Assembly (NCBI GenBank): GCA_021307315.1
Contig: JAJSPD010000032.1
Location: 310,001-374,000 of the forward strand
From: Bisporella sp. PMI_857
Lineage: Eukaryota; Ascomycota; Leotiomycetes; Helotiales; Helotiaceae
Direction: 5' to 3'
DNA: 64,000 nt
The notes below the pieces were generated by a model that saw only the letters and a program-made list of their open reading frames with translations, searched no databases and was not told the origin of the DNA. A program made the position numbers and the translations under genes. Of the stretch, positions 34,822 through 46,849 are shown one piece after another (within the stretch, counting starts at the first letter, position 1; every line of letters begins with the position of its first letter).

Positions 34822-37800
34822 TCATTCCATGATGGCCATGGCACTGTCTTCTCCTTCATGGTCTATTGGACCCCTATTTCTATCTCGGCCTTTTCTTTTG
34901 AGTTTGCCGACCCAAAAATTCTTGATGCTCATCACAACCTCATCAAACTCGAACTCATATTCAGGTTCGTAGTCCAGTTCCACTTCATGCCTTAAGCTCA
35001 CAGGTATTTTCGGTAGTAATTGAGAGTCCTTCTTCAAGTTTTCTTCGTGTTGTTGTTTATTAGAACTACGCATGTTGGGTAGGCGCAAAATTCTGGTCTC
35101 AGGATCATTAAGAATCTCGAACTGTTGTCGAGCTTGAACTGTAGGACGTAGGGGCATGCTGCCGTCGTTGTTTTCATGCTCTTCCAAGCGATACAGCTTA
35201 AGTTCTGCATAATTAGGCCCTTGAATGGCTCCGATTCGTCGATCAGGGTGAAGCCTAATTTGGCCTTCCTCAATATATGTTCTTGCCAACTCATCAGCTG
35301 TCTGTTCGATTTTTACACCTATGTCTGTTTGCAAAGGAGGACTAATTTCGTGATGAGGTATAATGACTTTAGGAGCTTTTCCTCCAGGAATAGTGCTTCG
35401 CAACCAAGCTGTTGGCTTTATCGCGGTCTTCACAACTGCTCGCTCTTGTGGACTATCGTCGTCCGAATCTTCATCGATGCCCAGCAGGTGTACTTTGCCT
35501 GTAGCATCCCCAATCACCAATCTTGAAAAGTCTCCGGAGAAAGCTCCACTTGAGATGCCCCCCGATACAGAAAGAACCGTCCTGACAAAAGCTTGGCCTT
35601 TAGGTGCTCGAACATCCCATGCCTTAACTTTTCCGTCCGATGAGCCTGTATAAAACCGGTCAGAAGTCTGTCCCCAGGATGCGAACTTGACACCTGTATC
35701 TGCAATTTCACGAGGTACGTCATGCAAAGGATTATCTAAAGATTCTATTCTATGTCAGTAAGCTTAAATTATGGGGACTATAACAGTGGTTTTACCTCCG
35801 TGCCCAAGGGTGTGAATCGGACGGTCTCCTTGCGCTGTATCCCAAACATAAGTGTTACCGTCTGTACAACTCGCCGTGATATAACATTGGACGTTGCTAT
35901 TTGGCATAATTGTGAGCTCATTGATATCCATAGCTCGACAATCGAGGGCTTTGATATGGATGAAGATGCCAACTTCATTTTGAGCAAATAGCCGGACCTG
36001 GGTTTTAGTATCTGCAGGCTCAAAAACACCACTTGGTGATGTTGCGGCAATAAACATTGGCTGGGTCGGATGCCATATAACCTCGAAAACATTCATGTAG
36101 TGTGCGGACGAAATCCGCACGCGACTTCTGTCTTCTGTATTCCAAAGTGAAATTTCCCCGCTGTTGCGCTTCTCCTCAGGTATATCTACTTCGTGGCCGG
36201 TTACGCTTCGTGGTGAATAGCCGACAAGCAGGAAATTTTGAACACTTGGTACTTTACCCCATGCAATCGTCGCTGGGTAATAAGCCCAAGTATCGTTGTG
36301 GCGAAGTTCTATTGCTTGCTCCTGAGCACGGTCTCCTGAATATGTATCATATGGCGAGCTAGCGACATCGTTATAATTCAGACTGTATACTCGAATAGCA
36401 TTATCGCTGACATCCGACGCAGTTGCGACCCTGTCATGACAGTTTGTTCCGACAACAAAGTTGACATTTCCATCATGCTGCCAAGTACCACAAAGATCCA
36501 TTGACGTCCCCTTTTTGTCAACTGTCCACACTTTTACAGTCCTATCAAAACTAGCAGTGAAAGCGAACTTGCTAATCTCGCTGTAGGATGTCGACACAAC
36601 AGAGGTATATAACCATGGATCCTGAGTTCGTCGCATTGCATCAAGTGAGTTTTCAGCATTATCACTGCTTTCTATAACAGGTCGCGCGATCCGGTGATCC
36701 GAGATAGACTTCAAGGTGTCGAGAGAACACGATCCTACGCCTAAATTGCCGGGCTTATTGTATTGCATATTGTGTGCATCTGAGTGTGCGGTAGCACCAC
36801 AAATGTATGTGTCTTCGCCGGCCCAGCTTAAAGCAGATATATCTCCGGAACAATCCGTCCATTCACTTTGGGGTACAATTGAGTCTTCTAAAAATGTAGA
36901 AGATTCAACTACAAAAGGCTGTCGACCTTGCCCAACCCTGACTGGTGCTAAACCAGAAGATTCCCGCTCTCTTAATAGTGTGGATATCAAAGGCACAGAT
37001 GCTTTTGAGCTGATGCGCTGAATCTGAGGCTCAGACGCAAGTTGTTGTTGCTTTGAATCTTCCAGAAACGCCCTGATAGCCTTGTCAGACCGAGCTTCGA
37101 GGATTCTCCTCCCGGATCTTTTCTGGTGCTTGGACGTCTTGATGTAGTGACATATTTCATATATAGACGATGTTTTGCTTTTCATTGCAAGCATGATCTT
37201 GTCGGATAGAGACATCCCTAGGAATTCTTCAATACTGCGCTTCTGCAAGAGCACTATCGTTCTGTAAACCTCCTCTAGCTCGTCGAAGCTGAAATCAACA
37301 TGAAAAATCTTGTTTGCCAACATCTTTTGCTCCCTCAAACTAAGATTATCATGCGCGAATCCCTTCTTGACAGCTTCTCTGTCGAAGAAACTCATGTAAG
37401 GCAGCTGTATATTGTCTGAAAAGCTTGGTGCAGGTTGCACTTTACGAACTAAGGAAATATTAGAGCCACTGCTCTCCTGCTGTACAGAAACAAAAGGATT
37501 GGTAAAATGACTGTCTTTGCTTTCCAGGCTCCGGAAAGTATTTTGCTTGGTCCTTCTCCCACTGAGGCTATGATGAAACGGACGGTATGGCTGCGGATCA
37601 GGCTTTGTTTGATGAGACCTACGAACAAGCTTGGGGTTCCGTCGCTGCAATTCAGTTGGCGTTGATATCGAATCAGATTTTAACACCTTCTTGCGTGCTA
37701 ATCCTTGTTTGTGGGCCTCAGTGCCATCTGGATATATCCATTTGCCACCACCTCCGCCTCCTCCGCCCTTCCAGACAGGTTTGCCTTTTGCCTCAAGAAC

Positions 37801-38491
37801 AGCACTTGCTCGAGCCTCCTCCAACAGTTGTGAGCCAGGACTATCAGCTGCGTAGTTACTGAATGAGGTAGTCGGTGATGAAGAATAATGACGGTACACA
37901 AACGGCCTATTCTCCTCCTCAGAAGTAGATCTTGAAGAGCTTAATCTTGGGTTGATCTTTGTCCCGGCGCGTGGTGGACGAATTAGAACTTGGAGTTTGG
38001 CTTTCTCGCTAGCAGCACTCTTTCGAGGAATTTCTCTATCAGAGTAAGCAGGTTGAAAAGGCATACCATGCTTGAAAACAGTTCGTGATCCTGTCATGGG
38101 CATTTGTTGGACCCCCAGCGGATCTGGACTTGAAGAGGATAAACTGCCATGCCGCGTCTTTCGCCTTTTTGCAGGGTTTTGCAGTTCTAAGGCCGTTCGA
38201 TACATTATCCCTGTTGCTGGTGGACTTTTATACTGGACCTGATCTTTCCCGTTATATGATCTATTCTTGACGGCAGTGTATTTTGGAGTCGAATGGAGGG
38301 GGCGAGCAGAGGTCGCGTATGGCTGTGTTTGGGAAGACCGTCGCAATGAGTGCGTCTGGAGAACGCGAGCTGATGCAGCTAGTGGTGTCTCATTATCGCT
38401 GTGAGTGAGGTCGATAAGAGGAGATCTAAAAAAAAACAATTCATTAGCACAAAAACCTCACGTTCTGAAGACGAGCATACTGAGTTGTCAT
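34822..38491 (-). CDS. Long WD40-repeat protein with disordered N-terminus
   Basis: Three exons on the minus strand (38491-38481, 38425-35796, 35735-34822; introns 55 and 60 nt) give 1184 residues. The start is the ATG whose four-codon first exon joins in frame to SPLIDLTHSDNE. Roughly the first 350 residues are basic, Ser/Arg-rich and disordered, with a GGGGGGGG run before KWIYPDGTEAHK. A helical stretch follows (FDREAVKKGFAHDNLSLREQK, then ELEEVYRTIVLLQKRSIEEFLG). From about residue 560 onward are WD40-type blades, such as KFAFTASFDRTVKVWTV, GDGNTYVWDT-like ends and FYTGSSDGKVKAWDV. The C-terminal 200 residues are charged and lie outside the propeller. I do not recognise the exact orthologue. 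A Raf1/DIM-9-like receptor of the CUL4-DDB1 heterochromatin ligase is one possibility from architecture; this is a guess needing alignment. Confidence 0.82.
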
Positions 38492-39051
38492 GCCAGAGGA
38501 GGGTGCGCGCATTTCTTATAGTCGATGGCAACATCATAAGCTCAAGGTCAAGCTCATAACACGAAACAGTGACGGGTTTTCTCTGGTGTTTGTTTTAGAA
38601 ACAAGGTATTTCAAGGCTCAAATATGGGCCAAAAGTTTAGAGTGTTGAAGTCGCGCTCGTGTTTCTGGCTGTTGGACGTGCCTGCCAACTGGTTCCTGGA
38701 GCCCATCAGCCAATCATAGCCAAAGGAGGAAAGCGCCACTTATTCAAGGGACAAAGAAATATGTACAAGGCTGAACAAAGCGAGTATGAAAATCAGCGTG
38801 TTACACTTTCGTATGTTCTATAATACGGTGAAGAGATGCTGAATTTACAAACATACTCCCAGTCTTAAAGTGCGCACACTATAAATCAGGTCTTTCACGG
38901 CTTCAAGTTAAAAGATATGTGAGCCATTCATGGATGGATTGCAGCATCTTCATCAGACCCTGTGAAGTGTGTGCCTCCAAGCTTTATATTAACATGTTTA
39001 TATTGTTCTGCATTCATTACAATTCCTGGCATGGTTCATTCCTCAATGTAT
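38492..39051. other. Intergenic region
   Basis: Promoter side of the WD40 gene and the 3' flank of the ABM-fold gene, both on the minus strand. No other feature seen. Confidence 0.5.
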
Positions 39052-39621
39052 TCAGACGGGAACTTCAACGTCCTTGGAAGTATCCAGCTCTTCATGTCTC
39101 CGAAGATCCATCGCCTTATCCAGAAGGGGGACCACGTATGGGTCAAAGGTCTTCCAGTATGGGTTCTCGAGGTGATATTTTTGGGACTGAATATGAATTA
39201 TTAGATTGATGTAGCAAGGAGACCTGAATAGACGCTCTTACACTTTCGTTTTCGAATCGCTCGACTGTTATAAGTCAGTATTTTGTTTATCCAGGAAGGT
39301 TAGGACAAAAAAGTGTAAAGTCTTGGTCATAGCTCCTAAATGGTCTACTTACTAAGAGACCTCATTGACTACGAAACCTACTTACCAATTGAGAATGCTC
39401 GAGGATCATTCACATCTTGCATAACGAGCCAGTCGATAGTCTCCTTATCCTTGCGGTAGATACGAGCAGCCTCGCTTGGATAGTGTCAGTCATGGCGAGG
39501 AGTGCCTGGACAAGTATAATTCCAAAGCAGAGAGATCAATTTACATAAGCTTGGCCTTGATCCGGTCAATTGACTCAGGCTTATCGTTTGCATACAAGTG
39601 CACGGTAAGTGTGTAGACCAT
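39052..39621 (-). CDS. Small ABM-fold (dimeric alpha-beta barrel) protein
   Basis: Four short exons on the minus strand (39621-39545, 39474-39386, 39264-39242, 39186-39052; introns 70, 121 and 55 nt) give 107 residues. No single-frame ORF shows it because the exons are 23-135 nt. The product opens MVYTLTVHLYANDK and continues with helix 1 (ESIDRIKAKLIEAARIY). Then come the strands around DWLVMQDVNDPRAFSIVERFENESS, the helical QKYHLENPYWKTFDPYV, and the final helix. This matches the antibiotic biosynthesis monooxygenase (ABM/DABB) fold: strand, helix, two strands, helix, strand. Such proteins are either small cofactor-free oxygenases or non-enzymatic. No metal or flavin motif is visible, so the reaction is unknown. 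It is cytosolic by absence of signals. Confidence 0.8.
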
Positions 39622-39960
39622 TTTGCTGCTATTTCTCTTGAGGATTGAAAGTGAAGAGGGGTTGAAGATTCTGAAAAGGAACTAAACATCGGTGCATGGC
39701 AGGTGAACTCCGAGAGGAGACAAGACCATGAGCCGGAGGTGTGAATTTATAAATTTATATGGAGTGTATTTATGAGATATTCTTCAGATACTTCATGACC
39801 AGCCGCATCCTCGGTATCATCAATAAGTTGAATAACGCTTTAGATGCTCATTCGTCGATGAGTTCTTCTGGGTCCGGATGGGTTTCGAACTAGACAATGT
39901 TTTTATGTCATTATAAAAAATTAAGTAAAAATGCTTTAGCACCCTCACCAAATACACATC
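39622..39960. promoter_or_regulatory. Divergent promoter region
   Basis: This 339-bp gap separates the ABM-fold gene (-) and the DCAF4-like gene (+) and must drive both. AT-rich; no specific motif assigned. Confidence 0.45.
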
Positions 39961-42066
39961 ATGAACCCTCCTCGTGACATACCTGGCTACTATTATGGTG
40001 AGATGGCTTTCCGACAATCCATGATTTCAGAAGTGACTAACAACTCTCTCCCAGATAAAGAAAAGAAGAAGTATTTTAAAGTCCTTCCCTCTGGTGCGGG
40101 GCCTGCAACCTCAGCTTATTCATCCCGGGATGTGAAAAAACGTAGATATGATGATGCGATTGCTGAAGCTGCTAGGTAAGTAAAACATTTTTGATTATGA
40201 TTTTTGGCTATATTTCACGAACCTTTGTTAATTAGATATTATAGAGTGGACCTGATTCGTCAGAAGGATAGGATCCGAAGGTCAAGTTATCTAGAGGATC
40301 CCCTTTTCGCTAGCACTATATTGAGAGAATTTGGGGAACCGCGCCTTGACGTGTCTCAAATATCTGCCGCCAATCTTGTACAACAAGGGGAGGTAGAGAT
40401 TAATGGTTCCCAAGGCGTTGCTCCTTCGCTATTCACTGCTATTCCCCGACCAGATCTTGGGCCTTCCATTGTGGACTTCTTTATAGTATGCAAAAATTCA
40501 GCCCAACCTCCGTCAGGAGATGAAGTATTGTAGTATTAATTACTTGCTTTGTTCTAGGCTTCGACATCAGAAGATGTCACTCGGCGGCTTAACACAGACT
40601 ATCACAACAGGTAAGGCTTTTCCGTTCTGATTATTCAAGCATGACCTGTCCATACACAATGTCGATCTGGCTAACTGAACGATTAGGCAAACTAAGCACG
40701 GTAGCGAAGCTACCTGTTTTACCACTCCTTTTTCATATGATCCAGTCAGAGTCAGTGTTAGTCATGCGCATGGCGATGGGGCTATAACATCCATGTGCGC
40801 CAATGCCTCTAGTCAACTATATGCTACTACATGGCTGTCATCACGTCCAGGAAGGGGGATAAGAATTGCTCACAGTAAATCAACGACAATTCCATCTCAT
40901 TTTTTAGCGCATCGTCTGAGCTATTGCTTACTCTCATGTCAGCGTTAGGTTACCAAGATGGGCAACCTCAACTGCCTGACTTCCTGGTTGGGCCAGGGGC
41001 AGAACGAGGAGAAGTAGAGTATGCTCTTAATCAAATACGCCTTCGCACATTTCAAATATAGGCCAGTAACTAACCAGTGCTAGTATATTCTCATCCATTG
41101 CTGCACCTTCACATTCAAATAACCTGCTTTTCGCCTTTGGAACCAATAAAGGCATCATGGTCACTGACACAAACCTTGATACTGCATTCATCAATCCTAG
41201 AACAGATCCTCAGGCAAGTGTTTGATCTTGTCCATCAGCCCTATGAACCCATATTAGGCGCTCCCTTACCTAACCTTCAGTCTTGCTATTCGAGTCATTG
41301 ATTAGCTTGCTGTGCATTCAACAAGTTTTGCTAACATGGCTCTACAGGATAAGAATGCGATAAAGGACGTTTTCGCACTCGAATTCCTCTCCAATAATCA
41401 CCCCATTATTCTTTCTGGGGGAAGATCTGGCATTCTGAACATCACTGACCTCCGTCTGCCACAAAATGGGCAGGAAGCAAATAGAAGTAAGCACTCATCC
41501 CCAATTCAAACATAGCTTCGTTCATACATTTCTAATGTTGTTCGTAAAATGGGTTAGTTCTCCATCCTACCACGATAACCAATATTAAACAAATCGACTC
41601 CCATCGATTGCTTATGGCTGGACTAGACTCAAAAATGTGTCAATACGACCTGCGCTTCCGTAGGTTGATCACACAGGGTCATCAATCGGACAAGTCGAAA
41701 ACGAAAGCAATCAGAAATGTACGACCAACCAGTCCAATAGTCGAATATGCCGATTACCAAAGCCAAGCTGTTATTGGGGTTGGGCTCGACATCGATGTTG
41801 AAATGGGCCTCATCGCTACCTGGCAAGGGTCAGACAGTGGAAACGACTGCATGCAACTCTTTTCTCTTCACGGCGGAAACAAGCTTAAGAGCCGCATCGG
41901 GCTTCGCTGTAATGAATCGAACTCGCATGGGATCATAAAAAGCGTGCAATTTGTCCGGGAAGACAGTGCCAAGATGAAAAGCCTGTGGTTTATGGGGTCG
42001 AAGCTATATCGCTTCACCTGGGCACCAGAAGAAGATGAATGGTACCGGCGGGATGGCCAAGGCTAG
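39961..42066 (+). CDS. DCAF4-like WD40 protein (putative CUL4-DDB1 receptor)
   Basis: Nine exons (39961-39997, 40055-40175, 40236-40485, 40558-40610, 40687-40874, 40943-41018, 41084-41213, 41348-41486, 41558-42066) give 500 residues. Every join keeps the frame. The N-terminus reads PRDIPGYYYDKEKKKYFKVL, the hallmark opening of the DCAF4 family. A basic helical segment and a WD40 propeller follow, with blades such as HGDGAITSMCANASSQLYATTW and FLSNNHPIILSGGRSGILNITDLR. The later blade SHRLLMAGLDSKMCQYDLRF carries the R-F/Y end seen in DDB1-binding WDXR-type motifs. The family acts as substrate receptors of CRL4 ubiquitin ligases; the substrate here is unknown. Intron 7 (41214-41347) can only be spliced in frame with a GC donor (CAG|GCAAGT). 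Confidence 0.85.
41214..41347 (+). other. Probable GC-AG intron in the DCAF4-like gene
   Basis: The exon ends in CAG followed by GCAAGT, which is the known GC-AG donor consensus. The acceptor is CTCTACAG, preceded by a GCTAAC branch-like site. Phase 0 on both sides joins TDPQ to DKNAIKDVF. The nearest GT donor (41217) would shift frame into a stop. Confidence 0.65.
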
Positions 42067-42982
42067 GATATGGACATGTTAAAAACCCTCAAGCCATTTT
42101 TAAGCGTCACTTTCGCTCCCTCCTTTGAAGCACGAGGCAGATGCTTAGCGTAACGCAATAAACAAGCAATGGTACAGGAAAGAGCCAATACGGTAACCGC
42201 CCACGCCATGCAAATCACCAAGCACCACATAAAAAATAGCCTGCCTAATATATCACAACACTCATAACCCCCCCTCCCCGAACCAAGCACAACGAACCCC
42301 GAACCGCCGAACCCATCTATCTCTCAAAGAAGTACCCCTCCCCCCCCCTTCCTTCTACGCCCCATCGCACCTCCATCTTGAACCATCCGTTTCCTCGTCT
42401 CTTCACCTTCACCCAGCATGCACGCGAATCGAGGGATGAAAAATTATTGAATCCCGAGACGGGTTGGTGTGGAAGCAGGTTTATCTTCTTGCGGCGCTTG
42501 TAAAAGGGAAGAAATCAGGGAAAGGGGGAAGCGGAAGGGGGCTTTTTCGGGGAGATAGATTGGATTGTGTGAGAGATTTTGTGGGGATGGTGGGGTTGTT
42601 TGGTGGTTCCTCTTGATGATTTATTGGAGGCCGTGCTGGGATATGATTTTCTTTTTGGGAAGGGTGTCGAGGGGGTGTTCTTGAATTTTGGACGTTTGGG
42701 GGGAGGGGGGGGGATCTGGGCGTGGACTTTTGTCATAGAAGGCTGGGCCGTATTGAAGGTTGAGCGATTATATCTTGGAGAGAATCACAGATGGGAGGGA
42801 AGCGGATCGGATAGCATAGCTCTGGAGCAATAGTTAGGGTATTGTACATAGTATTGTGTGAGGATGTGGTATCTATCTACGCCCATGCTATGCACCCAGT
42901 AAACAAGCAAACTCCTTCGCCATGCATCTCATATAATATTGTATCATTTCTATAACTTCCCATTATCTCCTCATAATGCACC
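42067..42982. other. Convergent intergenic region
   Basis: Lies between the 3' ends of the DCAF4-like gene (+) and the Pol III subunit (-). It has C-rich and G-rich patches near 42330-42360 and 42690-42720 but no credible gene. Confidence 0.5.
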
Positions 42983-45900
42983 TTAACCTCTCTTGCGTCC
43001 CTCGTGCGGGAACTCATCTTCTAGCTTAAGCCGCACTGACACGTTCATGCTCAGCAGCTCTTGGATCAGTAGCTTAGCGGCGTATGGCATGGTCATTTTA
43101 TTGACACCGCGGGTGCTCTTGCATGTTTGACACCAGCCTTGGTATCCCATTAACCCGCAGACCTCGCAGATATCGACCTCATGGGCGTCGCTGCTTAGCA
43201 TAAGTCGTTCTAGTAACAGTTGACTGGCTCCATAAGCGATTAAACAATCACGTTCCATCTCTCCCAATCGTAGACCTCCATCTCGAGAACGACCTTCCGT
43301 AGGCTGGCGCGTTAGGATAGCTCGAGGGCCACGAGAACGAGAATGCATCTTATCCTGTACCATGTGCTTGAGCTTCTGATAGTAGATGGGCCCGAAGAAA
43401 ATATATGCCGGAAGCGATTCACCTGTAATACCGCTAGTCACAAAATCCTTTCCCGAGTAACTGAATCCCTTATCAACGAGGATCCGACCCATAACATCCA
43501 CGTTGCTACCGCCGAATGCGGTTCCATACTCCAAAGTTCCGTTGAGCACACCGGCTTTCCCAGAAAGACATTCAAGCATTTTACCAACCGTCATACGGGA
43601 TGGGAAACCGTGGGGGTTCATAATGATGTCGGGAGTGACGCCAGAGTCCGCGAATGGCATGTCTTCCTGGTTGACGATGATACCCACAACACCTTTCTGT
43701 CCGTGGCGAGAGGAGAACTTGTCGCCGAGCTCAGGGCGACGTGTTTGTCTGGTCTGCACTTTGACGACCATGTTCTCGTTCTCGGCTTGCGAAACCATGA
43801 CTTTGTCGATGTATGACGGATCTGGTAACTTGTATGACATTGCCGCGCCTTTATAATCTTTTGTGCCATAATCTGATCCGATGCCAGTTGAGGTAGTATT
43901 GAGAGGGACCTCTTTGTTCAGATAGACTTGTCCTGCCTGCACTTGCTCGCCGACCATTGCGAGGCCATCTGAACCTAAGATTGCATGTTTAGCAATAGGC
44001 TGACCAGGTCTTCGCTCATCCATCTGCTTGTCGCCAATGCGATCCTGTGTTCTGTTAGGATACTTACGCAATTGTGTTGCGTGTTTCCGGAAGACTTGAC
44101 ATCTCCCGAAACCACGATCACAAGATGCTTTGTTAAGCACAAGCGCATCCTCAATATCGTATCCCGAGAAAGACATCACTGCAACGGTCGCATTCTGTCC
44201 AGCTGGGAGCTTATCGTAATGAATCAGCTCGATGGTTCGAGTTTTTACCATTGGCTGTTGTGGATAGACCATGAGATATAATAGTGTGTCGATTCGTGAA
44301 AATTGATTCCAGGCAATTGTACCAATGGCTTGTTTACCCATAGCACATTGGTAAGTATTTCTGGGCGACTGGTTGTGATGCGGATATGGAATAAGGCCTG
44401 CTACTGCCCCTAGGATAGTAAAAGGCTCGATCTCGAGATGAGTGGTTGTCTCATCGATCTCTTTCTCGTACAGGGCAATGTTAGAGTCATTTTCCTCGTT
44501 AACATCAACATACTCAACAAGGCCTCTGTACAAAAAATCATCGAAATCCATTGTTCCTTTTCGTAATGCTTCTAGATATCGTTTGGTGACTTTGGACTTC
44601 TCTTTCGTGACTATAATCAGAGGACGACAAATTCGTCCTTCATCGGTAGCAACGTGGACCGCATTTGTGTGATGGTTAATGTAGATACTGACAAAAGCAG
44701 ATATGCGCCCCGTCCGTCTGAGACCGCGGAAAGCATTAAGAAAGGATTTCGGCCTCCTAGACAGCGCTAAGGGAGTACCGTTGAGAAAAATAATATAGGC
44801 CCCGTCCTCGTAGATTTCCTTTCCGCTACACTTTGTGATGTCCTCTGCCCCAAGGAAAAAGACATGTTGGCGAATAGGCTCCTCATCATCGTCGGTTGTG
44901 ATGTGTGTCATTAGTGCCAGATTCTTGACAAGACCACAAGCTTCTCCTTCTGGTGTATCAGAAGGACAAAGCATACCGAATTGAGATGGCTGAAGAGCTC
45001 GAGGTCCACTGACTTTTCTGGTCTTCTCAAATTGACTGCTAATCCTAGTCATCATTCCTAAGGCGCTGATGTAACTCAGTCTGCTAAGGACATGAGTGAC
45101 TCCAGCTCTTTCCATCTTGAAACGCTTGACACTCCAGTTTCCTGTTGAGATAGCGCGATTCATACCCGCAGTAATGCCGTTGCCATGAGACCCCATGTGA
45201 TTAAGTGCGTTAAATGAAGATGTCCGGTTTGGTTTCTTCAAGATTTTGTCGAAATTCATTTTTAGATCTGCGTTATATTTCTTGAAGAGATCCTCAAATA
45301 GCAGAGATAGCAATTGTCCAGCCAATTCTAGGCGTTTATTTCCGACGTAGTCTCGATCATCTACCAATTTGGGATCTTGCATGGCCATTAGAACCCTACG
45401 AACCATAAAGCAAACATATAAGGCTTTCGGACGAAAGTCCATTCCACGGACGGGAACATGAGTTATTATGATATTGGACAGGGCTTCAATCCCATCAGCG
45501 ATGGGATTGCGACGTGGAATGGCAGCTCCAGGGGCTTTTGCTCTGCCGCCCATCTTGACTCGATTTCCAATATAATCCAAAGCCTGGTATTGAGAGAAGA
45601 CCTCTAGCTTCACAGCTTCCTCAAAGTTGACAGCGAAGGCATCCTGATATTTGTTGTCCATTCCAGCTACCAACGCCATTATTTCGTGGTCAGAGTGAAT
45701 GCCCAAAGCCTTGAGGATAATAACTATCGGCACGGGTTCTTGAAGGATATTGTGTTGAAGATAGATCTTCTCCTTCTTCAGAACGACATAGCTCTTTGAC
45801 TTCCGCTCATGTGTAGAACTACCAAATCATTAGAGTCTGATCCCATAGAATGCAAAGATGGACCGACCTGGTAACAGAAGCTGAAATAAGGCCTTTCTTC

Positions 45901-46849
45901 ATATCTGCTTCGACGATCACTCTGTTCTTGCTCAGTTGCTCCTGCACAAGAATGACTTTCTCCGTGCCGTTCACGATAAAGTACCCGCCAGGGTCTAGAG
46001 CGCACTCATTCATACTGGCCATCTCACGATCGTTTTTACCTGACAGCCGGCATTTAGAACTTCGGAGCATAATCGGCATTCTCGCAATGGGTTCTTTTTC
46101 CCGTCTCATAGTCTTCCCGTCTTTACGATAGTTGAAGTCAACAAATATGGGAGCAGAATATGTCATATCACGCAGCCGGCACTCGTTTGGGGTTATCTCC
46201 CTCAATGGCACTTTATTACTATAATCCAGACGCTCTGGAGTTCCAACGTAGACATCAGTGTATCTAGATAGCAGAATTAGCATGGAATATCAACGTATGT
46301 GGAGAGACCAACTCCAAGAAGAAATCACTGTCGACATCACTTGTGACCATTTTATTTGCCATAACGATAGCCTTAATTTCGTGTTCCACAAACCAGTCGA
46401 AGGAATCAATGTGCTGTTTGACCAGTCCCTTGGTTTTCAAAAAAGCCGGCAGGAGATTCCATTTATCCTTAAAGATGTGTCAGACCAGTATCCTAGAGCT
46501 CTCGTATATCCTCACCTCAGCTGTGTTGATGGGGTCTGTTAAGCTTTTCCCCCCGTAGAAGGGTTCGAGTAGAGCCGAAAATCCCTGACGTATGTTAGAA
46601 GAGTAGTGTAGCGAGAAGTGTAGATTTCCATACATCATCCTCTTTTGGCTCCTCATCTTCAATCTTTGGCGTCGCCTTCGTCTTCACGCGTTTTGTCTTT
46701 GGAGCGTCGTCTGTGGCGGAAGCTCCGGTCTATGGAAAGGTTAGTGCTGCATTTTGGTGTCGCCGGAAAATACCAACATCTTTGCGAGCAGAAGCCTTGA
46801 CCGCGGAAGCCTCTACTGGGCCGGCCGTGGCCTTCTTTTTTGGACCCAT
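42983..46849 (-). CDS. RET1: RNA polymerase III second-largest subunit (RPC2/Ret1)
   Basis: Forms half of the active-site cleft of RNA polymerase III, which makes tRNAs and 5S rRNA. Six exons on the minus strand (46849-46778, 46729-46634, 46584-46516, 46467-46313, 46263-45868, 45818-42983; introns of 48-50 nt) give 1207 residues. I assign Pol III rather than Pol II because of paralogue-specific blocks. These are [60 protein letters not shown] and [12 protein letters not shown], where Pol II has GYNQEDS and LFRS. The hybrid-binding [12 protein letters not shown] is present. The C-terminal zinc site is [16 protein letters not shown] (about 1147-1162). The N-terminus is a lysine-rich, then acidic tail of about 55 residues. 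Three of the five introns use unusual donors (GTTGGT, GTTGGT, GTCGGT). Confidence 0.95.

Noticed and set aside
42579..42833. Glycine- and tryptophan-rich 84-codon frame
   Set aside because: The composition comes from G-rich intergenic sequence (GGGGG tracts); there is no splice or homology sign of a gene.
42983..45733. First reading of this gene as RNA polymerase II RPB2
   Set aside because: Paralogue-specific segments ([48 protein letters not shown]) fit the Pol III subunit, not Pol II.
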